A stretch of DNA of 64,000 nucleotides from Ctena decussata (lineage: Eukaryota > Mollusca > Bivalvia > Lucinida > Lucinidae). Below the pieces are notes generated by a model, which did no database searches, was not told the DNA's origin, and saw nothing but the letters and a program-made list of their open reading frames with translations. Below are positions 1-10,838 of the stretch, one piece after another; position 1 is the stretch's first letter, and every line of letters begins with the position of its first letter. The stretch covers positions 54,107,431 to 54,171,430 of the forward strand of contig OZ022509.1 of assembly GCA_963989385.1 (NCBI GenBank), written 5' to 3'. Made by a program: the position numbers and the translations under genes.

Positions 1-400
1 TCTCTCATAACCAACACAAGAATGTGGCTTCTCTCCAGTATTTGTTAACGTGTTCAGGAATGTTTGAAAGAATATATTTCTCTGCTGCATCTAGTGTTTA
101 CATATTGACATGCTGCAATATGCAATTTCATATTAAACTTTTTCTAAAATCATCTTCCACATCACCTGCAAAAGGTTTTCTCACTCTCCTATGTATTTGA
201 ATGTGAAAAACATGTTCAGATATGTCTGAAAGAATATATTTCTCTATTCCATCTAGTAATTTACATATTGAAATGTTGACATGTTCACTTTCATATTAAA
301 TTTTCCTTAAATCATCTTCCACATCACCTACAACAGGTTTTTCTCTCTTTCCTATGAATTTGAATGTGTTCAAACATGTTCAGGTAAGTTTAAAAGAAGA
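1..400 (-). pseudogene. Decayed tandem copies of the terminal zinc finger
   Basis: Three blocks about 155 bp apart (near 10-60, 170-225 and 330-385) repeat the minus-strand linker and histidine region of the exon at 415-620, for example an HVNKYWREATFLC-like reading against HIRTHTGEKPYSC. The spacer between them (toctgctgc-type segment, then attaaactttt) also repeats and matches the 3' part of the intact exon. Reading frames are broken and key Cys/His residues are lost. These are dead duplicates, not used coding sequence. Confidence 0.55.
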
Positions 401-414
401 TTTCTCTGCTGCTC

Positions 415-620
415 CTAATAATTTATATACTGACATGTTGCCATGTGCACTTTAAGATTAAACTTTTTGGCAAAACCTCTGTGACAGCCAATACAGGAAT
501 ATGGCTTCTCTCCTGTATGTGTTCTAATGTGTTCCACCATGTTGCTATGGAGCTTCATTCGCTTGCCACAAAATGGGCATCCATGCTTTTTAGTTGCATC
601 TTCTTGGAGGGAGTTATCAT
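415..620 (-). CDS. Alternative terminal exon: two zinc fingers, most distal
   Basis: Seen: reading minus, acceptor TTTTATTTCAG is followed by AT GAT AAC, so two bases complete a codon begun in the previous exon; 68 more codons end in TAG. Finger 1 is CPFCGKRMKLHSNMVEHIRTH, joined by linker TGEKPYS to finger 2, CIGCHRGFAKKFNLKVHMATC. Finger 2 ends in Cys instead of the last His (C2HC). Inference: this is the most distal of ten interchangeable 3' exons of the homeodomain gene, giving one DNA-binding C-terminus. The first finger has Met where an aromatic residue is usual, so its fold may be weak. Degenerate tandem copies of finger 2 lie just downstream (1-400). No upstream exon other than those of this gene was found to donate to it. 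Confidence 0.8.
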
Positions 621-2370
621 CTGAAATAAAACACATTGATATCACAGGCAAATACATTCTAATTCGCCAATGTGGTCACCTCTATTAAGTTGAGCAGCCA
701 TCTTTTTGGGCCCTTTTTGCAAAAATACAGATTAACCCTTGCTAAAAAGCACACAACAAAATATTTGTCTTCATAATTTTAAAAAAATTCCAAAGTTTTT
801 TCATACTGAGAAATCAAACACTACATGGCAAACAGTGTAGATCCTGATGAGGCGGCTCATTATGATCTACACTGTTAGCAAGATATTCAGCTATTTTCAG
901 CTATTTTTATCTCAGGTGCTAAAAGTGTTGAATGAACCCGTATTAAAGGGTCACCTGTCTGAAGCAGCCAATTTTTGTGTTCCCCTTAGGTGACCTCTTA
1001 AGGCAGGTTTGACTGGATATGCTTTGAGGTGTGTGGATATACTTTCATGTACTTCTACCACATTAACAAAGGGCAACAATTTTTATGACTTCACATTTAC
1101 TTTCCTGGGCAGTGAATCCCTTCCAAAAAGGGCTCTATTCTTAAAGGAAATAATCTGCTCCTCAGATTCTTTCCTTTAAGAATAGACTCCCTCTAATACA
1201 GAAAGCAAAATGGAAATGGCAGAGTTGTTTTCCAAGACCACTGAAATACCTGATTTTGGTTCAATCTTTATTATTTTTTATTATTATTCTTATCTTTTTT
1301 TTTTCTTTTTTTTTGCAATCTGATAAGGAGCAATATGATTAGGAGATTATGGTCTGCACTGTTTATCAGTAGTATTATAAAACATTTCTCAATATGGCAA
1401 ACAGACTTGTTCAAGGCTTTCTCCCTGCCAATATGTCATTCGGTTGTATCACTAGTACTGCTAAAAGAATTTCTTTCACTATCTTCTTTCCTGTAGACAG
1501 TTACATAATCTAAGGGAACCTGTATTCATATTTTTGTTTATGGCCAAATAATTACTAACTTTAATGACTTGAAAACTACAGCTGTTCACATTACAACTTG
1601 TGAACTGCAACATATTAAAGAAATACAGTAAAAGGAAAACAATTACGTACTCATGAATGTGTTTATAATTGCATAACCACAAGCATTTGTCCATGCAAAC
1701 ATGAACACAAATGTAATTTTATAATGTCCAAAAATGCAGTGTAGATCAAGACAAAGTGGCTCATTATGAGCCACTTCATCTGGATCTATGCTGTTTGCAA
1801 ATTCAAATATTTGCATTTCATGCACTGTAAGAGTTACTCAGAAAACCAGTCTGTAGACCTGTGATGTCTGGCTACCCTTTTAACATGTCAAATCATTTAG
1901 AGGCATGTTTTTCTTGACTCCCTTTGAGAAGGAAGGCAAAAAAGACAAGCTCTGGAATGCTAAGTCTCACCTATCTGCACACTGTCACAAAAGAGCTTAA
2001 CCAGAAAACTCCACTAAAGTTTACGCTGCCACAGACACCAACAATGTATAAGCAATACATGCACCTAGGTCTCACTTCTGCTAGTCACAAGCAACACCAA
2101 TTTGATACAGTTGCTGCCCCTGAAAGGATACCTAATTACCTTAATCCTTTTAACCCTTTGTCGGCCAGTGGAATTGTCCATCCTTACTATTTGGATGATT
2201 CCATTTCTAGTTTTAGACGTTTCTGATGATGTTTTCACTTTTATTTTGCACAGACATTCTTGTAAGCAAACACTGTAGACCTTGATAAGATGCCACATAA
2301 CTGGGTCTGCAGTGTTTGCATAATACCCCAAAACTGGTTCCCAGTCTAAAAACAGTTAACACATCACAAC
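621..2370. other. Intron with hairpin repeats only
   Basis: No coding exon seen. It holds hairpin-core MITE fragments near 815-890 and 1730-1805 and at 2255-2325 (CAAACA-type arms around a GGCTCAT palindrome), and a foldback around 1118-1195 with matching arms of TTCTTAAAGGAAA. A TTTATT at 2240-2245 is a possible minus-strand AATAAA polyadenylation signal about 125 bp past the stop of the next exon. Confidence 0.5.
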
Positions 2371-2633
2371 TCATTTATAAGTATGTCTAAGAGCCACGTG
2401 TCTGTTCAAGTGCCCTCTCTGAGAAAATCCTCGCAAACAAATTTCACAGCTGAAAGGTTTGTATCCAGTGTGACTTCTCTCATGTCGCTCAAGATGTGAT
2501 GGACTTTGAAAGTTGCGTCCACATTGCTGGCATTTATGTCTGAGACTTTTTCCACGCCACTGCTGTATCTGCTGTACAATGTCTGACTGCGAAAGAAATA
2601 CTTGCCCTGCAATCTCTTCAATGGCCTCAGAAT
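2371..2633 (-). CDS. Alternative terminal exon: two zinc fingers
   Basis: Seen: acceptor ATGTTCCAG, then AT TCT GAG in the shared phase, 87 codons including the TGA stop. The first 30 residues form a charged, probably helical lead (AIEEIAGQVFLSQSDIV). Two canonical C2H2 fingers follow: CQQCGRNFQSPSHLERHERSH and CEICLRGFSQRGHLNRHVALRH, joined by TGYKPFS. All zinc ligands are present, so this is likely functional. Recognition helices read SPSHLER and QRGHLNR. It is closer to a classical TGEKP-type pair than the VHSGLKPYVC group further upstream. Inference: interchangeable DNA-binding tail of the homeodomain gene. Confidence 0.82.
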
Positions 2634-3477
2634 CTGGAACATAAGATTAGCCACATCAGAAAGAAAAGCCTGTCCAACCCTTTAAGAGTTAAGCAGACCA
2701 CAAAATTTTTGTCTGCAAAATTCCTCTTCACCACCTCCCACCCTATCTCCCTCTCTGTTTGTTGTCTAGGGAAGCAAACAGGAAGTTACAGAAGCTGCCT
2801 GAAGAAAATGGTGGAAAATCATGGCAGTGTGCCCAAACATCTTTCAAAATAAAATGTTAATATTGCCAACACTGATTCAGGTCCAAGACTAAGTTACGGT
2901 CACCTCAACTTTATTGAGGTAATTTTGTGTGATGAAAACTAGCGTTCAACAAGTTTCTTGCAAATTGTTTACATTTACCCAATTGACTAAATCTCAAAAG
3001 AGTTCACAAGCTTGAAATTTTATGATTATTATAAGTATAAAGCATTTCAGACCTTGAAGTTGAGGTGTCCTTAAATTTAAGGAACAATTTTAGTTCTGAG
3101 CCTGGGTCCTTTCACATTGCCAAGTTACAACCCTTTTATTAAATTTATTCACAACTGTTGTTTTTCTGTACATGAAATTGATTCTTATAAACACATACAC
3201 ACTAATGGTAAAGATTCCCCATAGCCTAGTAGCCGTAGGGGCAGTGGGGGTTAGAGGCTCTGTATCTTGGGCACAGCTTATGAAAGGCAGAGCCCATCCC
3301 TCTCCTGTTGCTGCCTTATCCTTCCCTGATTCAAAACAGATACCCATTTACTGTTAGGTTCACAGAGGAAGTTTTCCAGTCGTAGGATGGCCAAGTTCCA
3401 ACTCACCACCTTCCGGTGACTTTCTAGTCACTCTTACCACTCGACAACGGCTTCTCTCTGTAAACACTAGATGTACA
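2634..3477. other. Intron, no gene seen
   Basis: No exon or clear repeat could be supported. Short open frames on either strand around 3090-3357 lack splice signals or recognisable domains. Confidence 0.4.
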
Positions 3478-3691
3478 TTAACCCATTCTATTCGGGATAC
3501 CCCTTTAGGGCTATCTGGGCAAACAGTTTGGATCCATATCAGGCCCCACAAATGTGGGGCCTGATCTGAGATCCAAACTGTTTGCTGCCAAGACATCATT
3601 TCTACAAGCGTTAGTTAGACCAATTTTGACTTTTGATGCAGACGACAATTTCAGCAGACGACAAAAAAATATCCAGAATGCCATGGGTTAA
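3478..3691. mobile_element. TTAA-flanked hairpin MITE, family D
   Basis: Both ends read TTAACCCAT...ATGGGTTAA. The centre is a hairpin of GGCCCCACA/TGTGGGGCC inside arms of AAACAGTTTGGATC. CCC next to TTAA is typical of piggyBac-type non-autonomous elements (family knowledge; the assignment is inferred). Other copies: 6395-6608, 15821-16043, 17168-17405, 36513-36740. Confidence 0.75.
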
Positions 3692-3896
3692 AAACACTTT
3701 TATCTGGCAATAACTTAATTTTGACATTCTTTGCAGTAAATGCAAAAAGCACAAAATTAGCAGTCTGCCAACAGTCAATCTTCTTTCAAATATATTTACA
3801 TATACTTAGCCATGTAACTGTATCTAAAACTAAAAAGCAAAGTTAAGCCACAATGCCTGCCATTCTTATAAAATCACCTAAAGCTGAAACCACATA

Positions 3897-4122
3897 TACA
3901 ATTGCTTCTTGTTATCTCAAACACTGATCTCTCACAGCAACCTCTGATATCAAAGAATTTAGTTTGGACACAATTCCAATTTTTCTTTACATTTCAACTT
4001 CTGTTATCTCAAACTACTGGTATCTCAAAGTAAAATTTTCTGGACCCAAAAATTTACTTTGAGATATCAGAAGTTTAAGACTTACTTCAACTATGAGATA
4101 TTGACAGTAGAGTTGACGGTAT
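3897..4122. mobile_element. TA-flanked MITE, family G (GATATCTCAAA ends)
   Basis: An inverted-repeat element whose arms carry TATCTCAAAC...TTGAGATATC, with a central foldback around AAAATTTACTTTGAGATATC. Copies at 7322-7526 and 17969-18187 share it. Ends resemble CAGTTGACTCT with TA flanks, as in pogo/Tigger-type mariner relatives (inferred). Confidence 0.65.
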
Positions 4123-4379
4123 TAATGATTCTACAGTAACTCATCCCTTCTTAGACAAAATGAAAGTACATGTAGAAGAGTCATTCCAATCCAAGTACGG
4201 TTCATTGTAAAGAAGCAATATTCATCTAATCCATTCCTTTGAACATTGCAATTATGGTAAACTTCTATTCTATCAGGACTCTCTTAAGTAACACCACAAT
4301 ACTGTTTGCTCATGCCACAACAAAACACAATTCCTCAATAACTAGAAAAAAATGTTCATGGTTCTATGAAAGTTGGAGT

Positions 4380-5060
4380 GTACATGAACTGTATTGATAA
4401 ACATATGTTTCCATAACAATAACCTTTCTGTTTAGAAGTATCAACATGTGAGCAAACTTTGTGAGTCCCTTAAATGAGATCTTTCAGTTTATAATGGACT
4501 AAAACATTTTTGTTATTCAGCTATTGTATACGAGTTAACAATGAACTCATCTTGTTTCCTGTAACTTTTTGGTTTAATGGACTAAAATCGTTTCATTACT
4601 TGCTGTAGTTCCCATGTGATAAAGAGCAATAAACTTGTGCCTATCCATACCAACTTTCCACTCAATGGACTATTATCGCTTTCTCAGTTCCAGTACACAA
4701 GTTAATGCTGAGCTCTCAACCTTTCTTGTGATCTTTCAATTTAAGCCTTAAAATGCCAAAAAAGCAACTGACAAAATTAACATCTGCAAAATTTAAAAAA
4801 TGTTCAGTCCCAGATATATCATACTGAGAATTCAAAGACTAAAGAGCAAACAGTGCTGATCTAGCTCATCATAAGCCACCTCATCTAGATCTATGCTGTT
4901 TGCAAATTTAACTATTTTTATTTCTGGTGCTTCTAGTGCCAGTTACAGTTTACAAATGAACAGTAAACTCATGTTGTTTCATAAGACCTATCTGTCAAAA
5001 GGACTAAAATTTTTCGTTACTCAGTTCCCATGGAACTGACTTATACAGAATGAGCTTATC
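4380..5060 (-). pseudogene. Decayed zinc-finger tandem array
   Basis: At least five diverged copies of a roughly 80-90 bp unit (near 4395, 4455, 4544, 4632, 4711 and again 4950) contain AACTCAT...GGACTAAAA. On the minus strand they align with the last finger of the intact exon at 5252-5472 (CAGAAAGGTCACATGAGG region). A period of about 84 bp is the length of one C2H2 finger with its linker (28 codons). Frames are broken and the Cys/His ligands are gone. A family E MITE interrupts the array. Confidence 0.5.
4741..4932. mobile_element. TTAA-type hairpin MITE, family E
   Basis: Starts TTAAGCCTTAAAATGCC and ends CTGGTGCTT; the core is AACAGTGCTGATCTAG, a GGCTCAT-type hairpin and GATCTATGCTGTTTGC. 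Partly eroded copy of the family best seen at 42591-42845. Confidence 0.6.
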
Positions 5061-5251
5061 GCTCTGCCACCATTAGTTCCAGTATAATTGTCAACGGAAA
5101 ATGTTGTCAGAAAAACACAGTGTCCGAGAATTTTACAGTATTTGAATGGTCAATGCCCATTTTGGCTGACAGGTTTCAACAGTTGAGTTGAGTAACAAAA
5201 ACAGATTTTCAGTTAATTAAATGGACTGTTAAATGCATCCATATCATTCTA

Positions 5252-5472
5252 TTACTCAAGTCCTGTGTATGAATGAACAGTAAACTCATGCCGCCTCATG
5301 TGACCTTTCTGCGTGAAAGTTTTCTGACAGAACTGACAAACGTAAGGTCTGAGCCCACTATGAACTCGTTTGTGGCTCTCCAGCTGTGAAGGCCATGAAA
5401 AGCTTTTTCCACACTCGTCACATGTCGATTTCTCATGTACTCGCCCGGCTACAATTTCCTCCAGTATTTGAT
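5252..5472 (-). CDS. Alternative terminal exon: two zinc fingers
   Basis: Seen: acceptor ATATATTTTCAG, then AT CAA ATA CTG in the shared phase, 73 codons to TAA. There is no internal ATG near its start, so it is only visible as a spliced exon. Lead [15 protein letters not shown]; finger 1 [21 protein letters not shown]; linker SGLRPYV; finger 2 [22 protein letters not shown]. All ligands are present. It belongs to the VHSGLxPYVCQFC subgroup with the exons at 8.2, 20.7, 23.1 and 24.2 kb but has the most different first helix (WPSQLES). Inference: one interchangeable C-terminus of the homeodomain gene. Confidence 0.82.
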
Positions 5473-5644
5473 CTGAAAATATATGATATACATGTTAGAA
5501 AGAATATAGGGATCATATTTGACATTTGCCAGGTTCCCAGGAAATTGTCTGAATAGCAGGGCCTAGAGTTGTTCAAAGCATGGTTATGTCACAGAGTGTA
5601 GCTAATTAGGTATATCATACACATGTACTGCCTTGTGGTGCAAG

Positions 5645-5715
5645 CTGGCTTTTATAGCGATGTGGCAGAGTGGTCTCATATCACACAAGAGACCCAGGTT
5701 CTAATCAGGGCCGGA
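5645..5715 (+). repeat. tRNA-like SINE head fragment
   Basis: TGGCAGAGTGG resembles an A box and GGTTCTAATC resembles a B box about 35 bases later. Too short and diverged to be a working tRNA; probably a SINE remnant. Confidence 0.3.
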
Positions 5716-6394
5716 GTGATTGAGATTTTTTAAGAGTCTGTGGAAGTTACCTTTACGAAGTCATTAGTCAATGATTCATTTAGTCATCTGGTATGCATGA
5801 AATCAAGTGTGCTCATATTTTTTGCAGAAAAATTGAGAAGCTTATGCAGTGCAAAAGCTCCTAACATTATTTTTGGCAAAAAGGCAGTATTGTTATTTTG
5901 TTTCATTCCTCCATGGCTTAAAACATCTACAAACATTATTATATCTATTTTATGCAAAAATAAACATTTAGACGTTTCCTTAGTTCACAAAAAGCTCCTT
6001 TTGGTGAAGTTTTTGCTTTAAATGTCCACTGAATTGCTTATGAAGCCAACACATGTCTCTTAGAAAATTGCACTGTTACTTTTCAACTTGTTCTTCAAAG
6101 CTCTTGTTCTTCAAAGCTCTTAATGGGAAGGGAGATTGGGGAATGGTAGGAGAGTATTGAAATATAACATGATTTCTGTTAACATTCTATACTATTCTAT
6201 CCCGTAACCTTGCAAGGTCGCTGGGCCACCACAGATGACTTTGCAAAAATCCCTTTTCATTTTGTCTTGGTCTCAGTTGTGCTGGCAAAGTCCATTCCTG
6301 TCCATTCTTTAATCATCTTCCCACCTCTGTAGTTGACTGTAGAATGGCATGTTTTTATCCAGTTATGTTTTTTTCCTCTCTTTCAGAATAATTA

Positions 6395-6608
6395 TTAACC
6401 CAATGAATTCTGGGTATTTTTGTCGTCTGCTGAAATTGTTGTCTGCATCAAAAATCAAGAATATTTTGACAATATTGATCTAACTAACTCTTGTAGAAAT
6501 GATGTCTAGGCAGCAAACAGTTTGGATCTCAGATCAGGCCCCACATTTGTGGGGCCTGATCTGGATCCAAACTGTTTGCCAAGGGGTATCCCGCATGGAA
6601 TGGGTTAA
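6395..6608. mobile_element. TTAA-flanked hairpin MITE, family D
   Basis: TTAACCCAATGAATTC at the left and GAATGGGTTAA at the right, with the CCCCACATTTGTGGGG hairpin core. It contains a spurious open frame on each strand. Confidence 0.75.
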
Positions 6609-6848
6609 AGTGAATGGACACAGTGTCAGATTGTGGTTCCTTTATAATGTTATGAAACAAGTGGTGTGTGGATATTACTGTATTTTTATGTTTCCCTTCC
6701 AAAATAATCTCAAAGATCTCTACCTGTCTGGATCTTTGGGATTGTTTTGGGAGGAGACCCATTTCTATAGCTGCATTACACAAGACTAATTTACATATTT
6801 GCAATAATTTTGGAAGGATAAATGCCCTTCTTATAGCCAGATAAATAT

Positions 6849-7023
6849 CAGGGCCTGACAAATCAAAATTCAATCTACTTGTCCAGTGCATAGCTTCTGC
6901 TCCAAACCCCTGAAATTTTCCCTATATATCTTACACATTTTGCTGGGCAAGTATGAAATTTTTTTACTTGCCCAGCAAAAAAATTCAACTTGGGCAGCCA
7001 GACAATGGCTTTGTCAGGCCCTG
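6849..7023. mobile_element. hAT-like MITE with CAGGGCCTGACAAA ends
   Basis: Left end CAGGGCCTGACAAA, right end TTTGTCAGGCCCTG; the inside folds on TTGCTGGGCAAG/CTTGCCCAGCAAA. CAGGG termini suggest the hAT superfamily. No clear target duplication was found. Confidence 0.6.
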
Positions 7024-7321
7024 AATATGGTACATAAGATCTACAGGGTCGAACTGCTAACTGGTCAAGGGCAGCAAAACAAGAAGTCACAAAAATTGCT
7101 TCCCTTTTGTAAAAATGGCAGATAAAGAGATGGTCTACCATACACCTTACACTGTTTCTGTGAGGGACCAAAACAATTTTTGTTTATTTTTATGAATAAA
7201 TAAGAAAAACAAAGTCCAAAATTATCACACAATATTACTAGATAAGAACTCTGGCTCTTAAATTCCTAACTGCTATGTAATCATCAGTTTCAAAATGTCT
7301 CGAAAGTATTTATCATGGGTA

Positions 7322-7526
7322 CATTCAGTTGACTCTCATTAACTTCAGCACTGATATCTCAAAGAAGCTTCTTAAAGTTTGAACACATTTCCTATTTTTT
7401 TCTTTCCATTTCAACTTCTGTTATGTAAACTACTGGTATCTCAAAGCAAATTTTCTGGGACCAGAAAATGTACTCTGAGATATCAGTAATTTAGATTAAC
7501 TTTGAGATACCGGAAGTTGACTGTAC
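7322..7526. mobile_element. TA-flanked MITE, family G
   Basis: Copy of the element at 17969-18187: arms CAGTTGACTCTC...GGAAGTTGACTGTA and the AAATGTACTCTGAGATATC foldback. Confidence 0.65.
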
Positions 7527-7683
7527 ATCCCCCAAACTTTTTTGTCAGCAAAAAGATGCGCTGACCATTCAAATAAGGTAACCTCAATTCTGTAGAATGC
7601 TGTGTATCACTTGATAGCACATTGTCAAAACAGAGCTAAACGCAATCACTCAAAGCCGCAGATGACACCAGAAAAATAATATA

Positions 7684-7755
7684 TATACTTAAGGACAAAA
7701 GTTCTGCACGGATGTTAATTTAACATCCGTGCAGAACTTTTGTCCTTAAGTATAC
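7684..7755. repeat. Near-perfect palindrome, about 34-base arms
   Basis: Left arm TACTTAAGGACAAAAGTTCT continues into GCACGGATGTTAA; the right arm is its exact reverse complement with almost no loop. A second copy with a few mismatches lies at 14320-14388. It has no coding content and would extrude a long hairpin. Confidence 0.8.
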
Positions 7756-7928
7756 ATGTAATTATGTATCACGCTTCTGTTTCTTGCGGCCGCCATAAAA
7801 AATCTTGGACAAACAAAATCAATGCACTAGTATTTGTGACAACAGTTTCTTTTGTATACAAAACTCGAAAGGAAGAGCGAAAGCGCATTCACAAAACTTT
7901 TGAGAAGGCCATTTCTGAGGGAAACCAC

Positions 7929-8153
7929 TGGGGCCGTATTCATAAAACGACTTAAGTGGTTGCTATGCTGTTGCTAAGGCTAAATTTCTTTGAAGGAGAT
8001 TCCCTACGACTATGAAATTTGATCTGGAGGAACAGTCTTTGTAAGACTGTTCCTCCAGACCAAATTTCATAGTTATAGGGAATCTCCTTTATAGATATTT
8101 AGCCTTAGCAACCGCATAGCAACGACTTAAGTGGCTTTATGAATACGGCCCCT
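7929..8153. mobile_element. Foldback MITE with GGGGCCGTATTCATAAA ends
   Basis: Left GGGGCCGTATTCATAAAACG, right TTATGAATACGGCCCC; nearly the whole element pairs with itself, including GCTAAGGCTAAAT/ATTTAGCCTTAGC and the apical AGACTGTTCCTCCAG stem. Confidence 0.75.
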
Positions 8154-8163
8154 GGTATCATGA

Positions 8164-8399
8164 TCAACTGTCTGGCATTTTTTCATTCATCAGCTCCCCC
8201 CACAGATGAGTGATCTCATGTCTCTTCATATGACTTTTCTGTGAGAAACCTCTATTACAGAACTGACACACATATGGCTTAAGCCCACTATGGACAAGCA
8301 TATGGCGCTCTAACTTTGATGGCGTAGGGAATCTTTTTCCACATTCATAGCAGGTTCGATAGGCTGAATTCCCCTCTGTACTTTCCTCCAGGGTTCTAT
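8164..8399 (-). CDS. Alternative terminal exon: two zinc fingers
   Basis: Seen: acceptor ATATATTTCAG, then AT AGA ACC CTG in the shared phase, 78 codons to TGA. Lead region ends in TCYECGK; finger 1 CYECGKRFPTPSKLERHMLVH, linker SGLKPYV, finger 2 CQFCNRGFSQKSHMKRHEITH, then a short acidic tail. All zinc ligands are present. Very similar to the exon at 23.1 kb and related to 20.7 and 24.2 kb; the main difference in finger 2 is the residue at helix position 3 (His here). The polypyrimidine part of its 3' splice site lies at the very end of the inverted minisatellite element at 8408-9455. Inference: recently duplicated swap-in DNA-binding tail. Confidence 0.85.
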
Positions 8400-8407
8400 C
8401 TGAAATA

Positions 8408-9455
8408 TATGGAAGAGTATTAAGGCCAGGCATACTTTTACTTATTAAGTCGGGTCTCGAAATTTTGACTTAGTATCTCAAAATTTCGACTTAGTAACTC
8501 GAAATATAGACTTAATATCTCAAAATTTCGACTTATTATGTCGAAATTTAGACTTACTTTCTCAAAATTTCAAAATGGTATCTCGGTATTTCAACTAATT
8601 ATGTTGAAATTTTGACTTAGTATCTGGAAATTTGGACTTAGTATCTCAGAGTTTCGACTTATTAAGTCCAAAATTTGACTTATTATCTCAAAATTTCAAG
8701 TTAATTATGTTAAAGTTTGTGAGTACAACTCCATATTTTTCTGCAATTTTTTTCAAAGGTTATTCCTATTTGCTATACTGGACAACATAGCCCTTCCAAA
8801 ATGAGACCACTCTTAAAGAAAAGAATTTACTCATACAGGAGCAAATTCTTTTCTTAAAGAGTTGAACCTAATAGAGAAGAGACGAAAAATGAAATAAATG
8901 GGTTTGATTCCCCTCAAAGTGTACCCATTCATCTAAATGTTGAGCCAGAGTATACCCTATGTAGTTTTATCAGGGTCTGCACTGTTTGCATGTCGCAAAC
9001 CATGTTTCCATGGAAAGTCAGCTTGTTCAAATTTGGTAACTGGTTGATATGAAGGCTGAGATACGATCATAGTTTCTGATCGCTACTTCTAAAGTGTTTG
9101 ACCGATATTCCTAAAATTAAGTATGGGGAACATATTTTACTGATTCAAAATTTCGAGATACTTTGTTGAAATTTCAAGATAATAAGTCAAAGTTTAGAGA
9201 TACTAAGTCAAAATTTTGAGATACTAATTTTGAAATACTAAGTCAAAGTTTCGAGATACTAAGTTGAAATTTCCAGATACTAAGTCAAAATTTCACAATA
9301 CTCAGATCCAATTTTGCAATTGTAAGTTGAAATTTTGAAGCATCAAGGTGAAATTTCGAGATACTAAGTTGAAATTTTGAGTTACTAAGTCAAAATTTCG
9401 AGATATCTGACATAAAAAATATAATTACACTGTATTACTGGCCTTAATACTCTTC
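8408..9455. mobile_element. Element with arms of inverted 26-27 bp minisatellite
   Basis: The ends are AGAGTATTAAGGCCAG and CTGGCCTTAATACTCTT. Just inside each end are about ten tandem units of 26-27 bp: AAATTTCGACTTAGTATCTC on the left (8447-8720) and the reverse complement on the right (9135-9405). The middle (8720-9130) is non-repetitive apart from one foldback of GAGCAAATTCTTTTC at 8796-8868. No open frame of note. The right half therefore mirrors the left; class unknown. Confidence 0.7.
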
Positions 9456-9750
9456 TGTAGAAGTACACAACGTAGATACATAATAATTTCATCATCATCT
9501 GATGGTATTTTTGGTAACTCTATCTCACGCTATTGTTAATAACTCTATCTGAGGCTATTTTCAGTTTTTGGATGATGAATATTCAGTAACTGATATGAGT
9601 TAATCACAAAATGTCACAGAAAGCAAAGTTTATTATTTAAAAAAAAAAAGAAGCTGTAACACACCATACATTCGATCGTTAAAACATTTTGAAAAAAAAA
9701 CAAACAGACTGAAACACAGGTCAGTTATTTTTCTATGTATGCGTGTCGTA

Positions 9751-10337
9751 TTTTGTGGCAAAAAGGTAGTTGTTGTTTTTGTATGTAATCATGTACATAT
9801 TTGCATGCCATCATTTTAGTTTTTATCTTTGTGGCTGACATGAAGCTTCACACGAATATGAAAAAAAAATGCATTGTAACATTGAAGTTTTTCTTTGTAA
9901 CCTAATTTCTCCTAAAAGTAAATATTTAATAAAATTTCTTTTCACGTTTTTTTGGTAGCCAGATATCTACAGCAAATATAAATCCATAAGCTTGATCACA
10001 GTGACAATACTTGAGGAATAGTTGCTTTCATACCATATGAAATTTTCACAGATACGTGTCATGGCAGTCGCTTTATACGGAAGAAATGGACAGATGACAT
10101 TATTTGATACGTAAAAAAAACAGACACTAAAACCAATTTTGATACAGGTTATAACACGCATATTGACATAAAACAGTTTGCCACGTTAGCCACAGGTGTT
10201 GGACAGTTTGCTGCAACTTTTACAATTCACTGCAATTTTTGTAGTACAATTGTCTTCTTCAATATTTTGAGTTTACCGTAATGACCCTAACTGTTTGGAC
10301 AGACAGATCTGAGCAAACATTGTAGACCTATATCAAA
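9751..10337. repeat. Direct duplicate block, copy 1
   Basis: About 590 bp here (from the TTTTGTGGCAAAAAGGTA region to ATCAAACTGCTCC) is repeated at about 12150-12740 in the same orientation with few changes. The right-hand part runs into a MITE with TACCGTAATGACCC ends. No coding sense was found. Confidence 0.7.
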
Positions 10338-10504
10338 CTGCTCCTAAAGGAGCATTTTGATCAGGGTCTACAACATTTGCCATCAACTCAACATCATTTG
10401 CATGCATTAACCTGTGTAAAAACCACCCTCTAAGAACTTTTGAACAATAATTGTCTGACTTTCCGGGTGTCCGAAATTTTATGGTCATTAAGGTATAAAG
10501 CACT
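10266..10504. mobile_element. MITE with TACCGTAATGACCC ends and shared hairpin core
   Basis: Left TACCGTAATGACCCTAA, right TTATGGTCATTAAGGTA. The core is GCAAACATTGTAGACC, a GCTCCTAAAGGAGC hairpin and GGTCTACAACATTTGCC. A better copy is at 62476-62694. Confidence 0.65.
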
Positions 10505-10805
10505 GTTTCATGTTGTAGCAATTTTATCTTACATTTAGAAGTATGTTGCAAATGATGTGCAGAGCTAGTGTATAACTGTTTGGTATCAGCAGTATTCAGT
10601 TTTATATGCTTGTGGAAACACGGATCACATTACATGGTTTCCACAAATTTAAGAAAGGGATATTTCCCTGATTTTTCCCCGACAAAAATTCAGTGAATTT
10701 TTCACTGACCCATTTTTGCATTTATTTGTAAATACTGGCCTCCTTCCTCCCCTTCAGCCAGCCTTCACCACCTTAAAATTTTAGTTCCTGATTTTATAAT
10801 TACAT

Positions 10806-10838
10806 GTACATTTATTTATTTATTTATTTATTTATTTT
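10806..10838. repeat. ATTT microsatellite
   Basis: About eight consecutive ATTT units. Confidence 0.9.

Noticed and set aside
8447..9405. CRISPR-like array of 26-27 bp repeats
   Set aside because: Units are adjacent with no unique spacers, appear in mirror orientation on both arms, and the DNA is eukaryotic.
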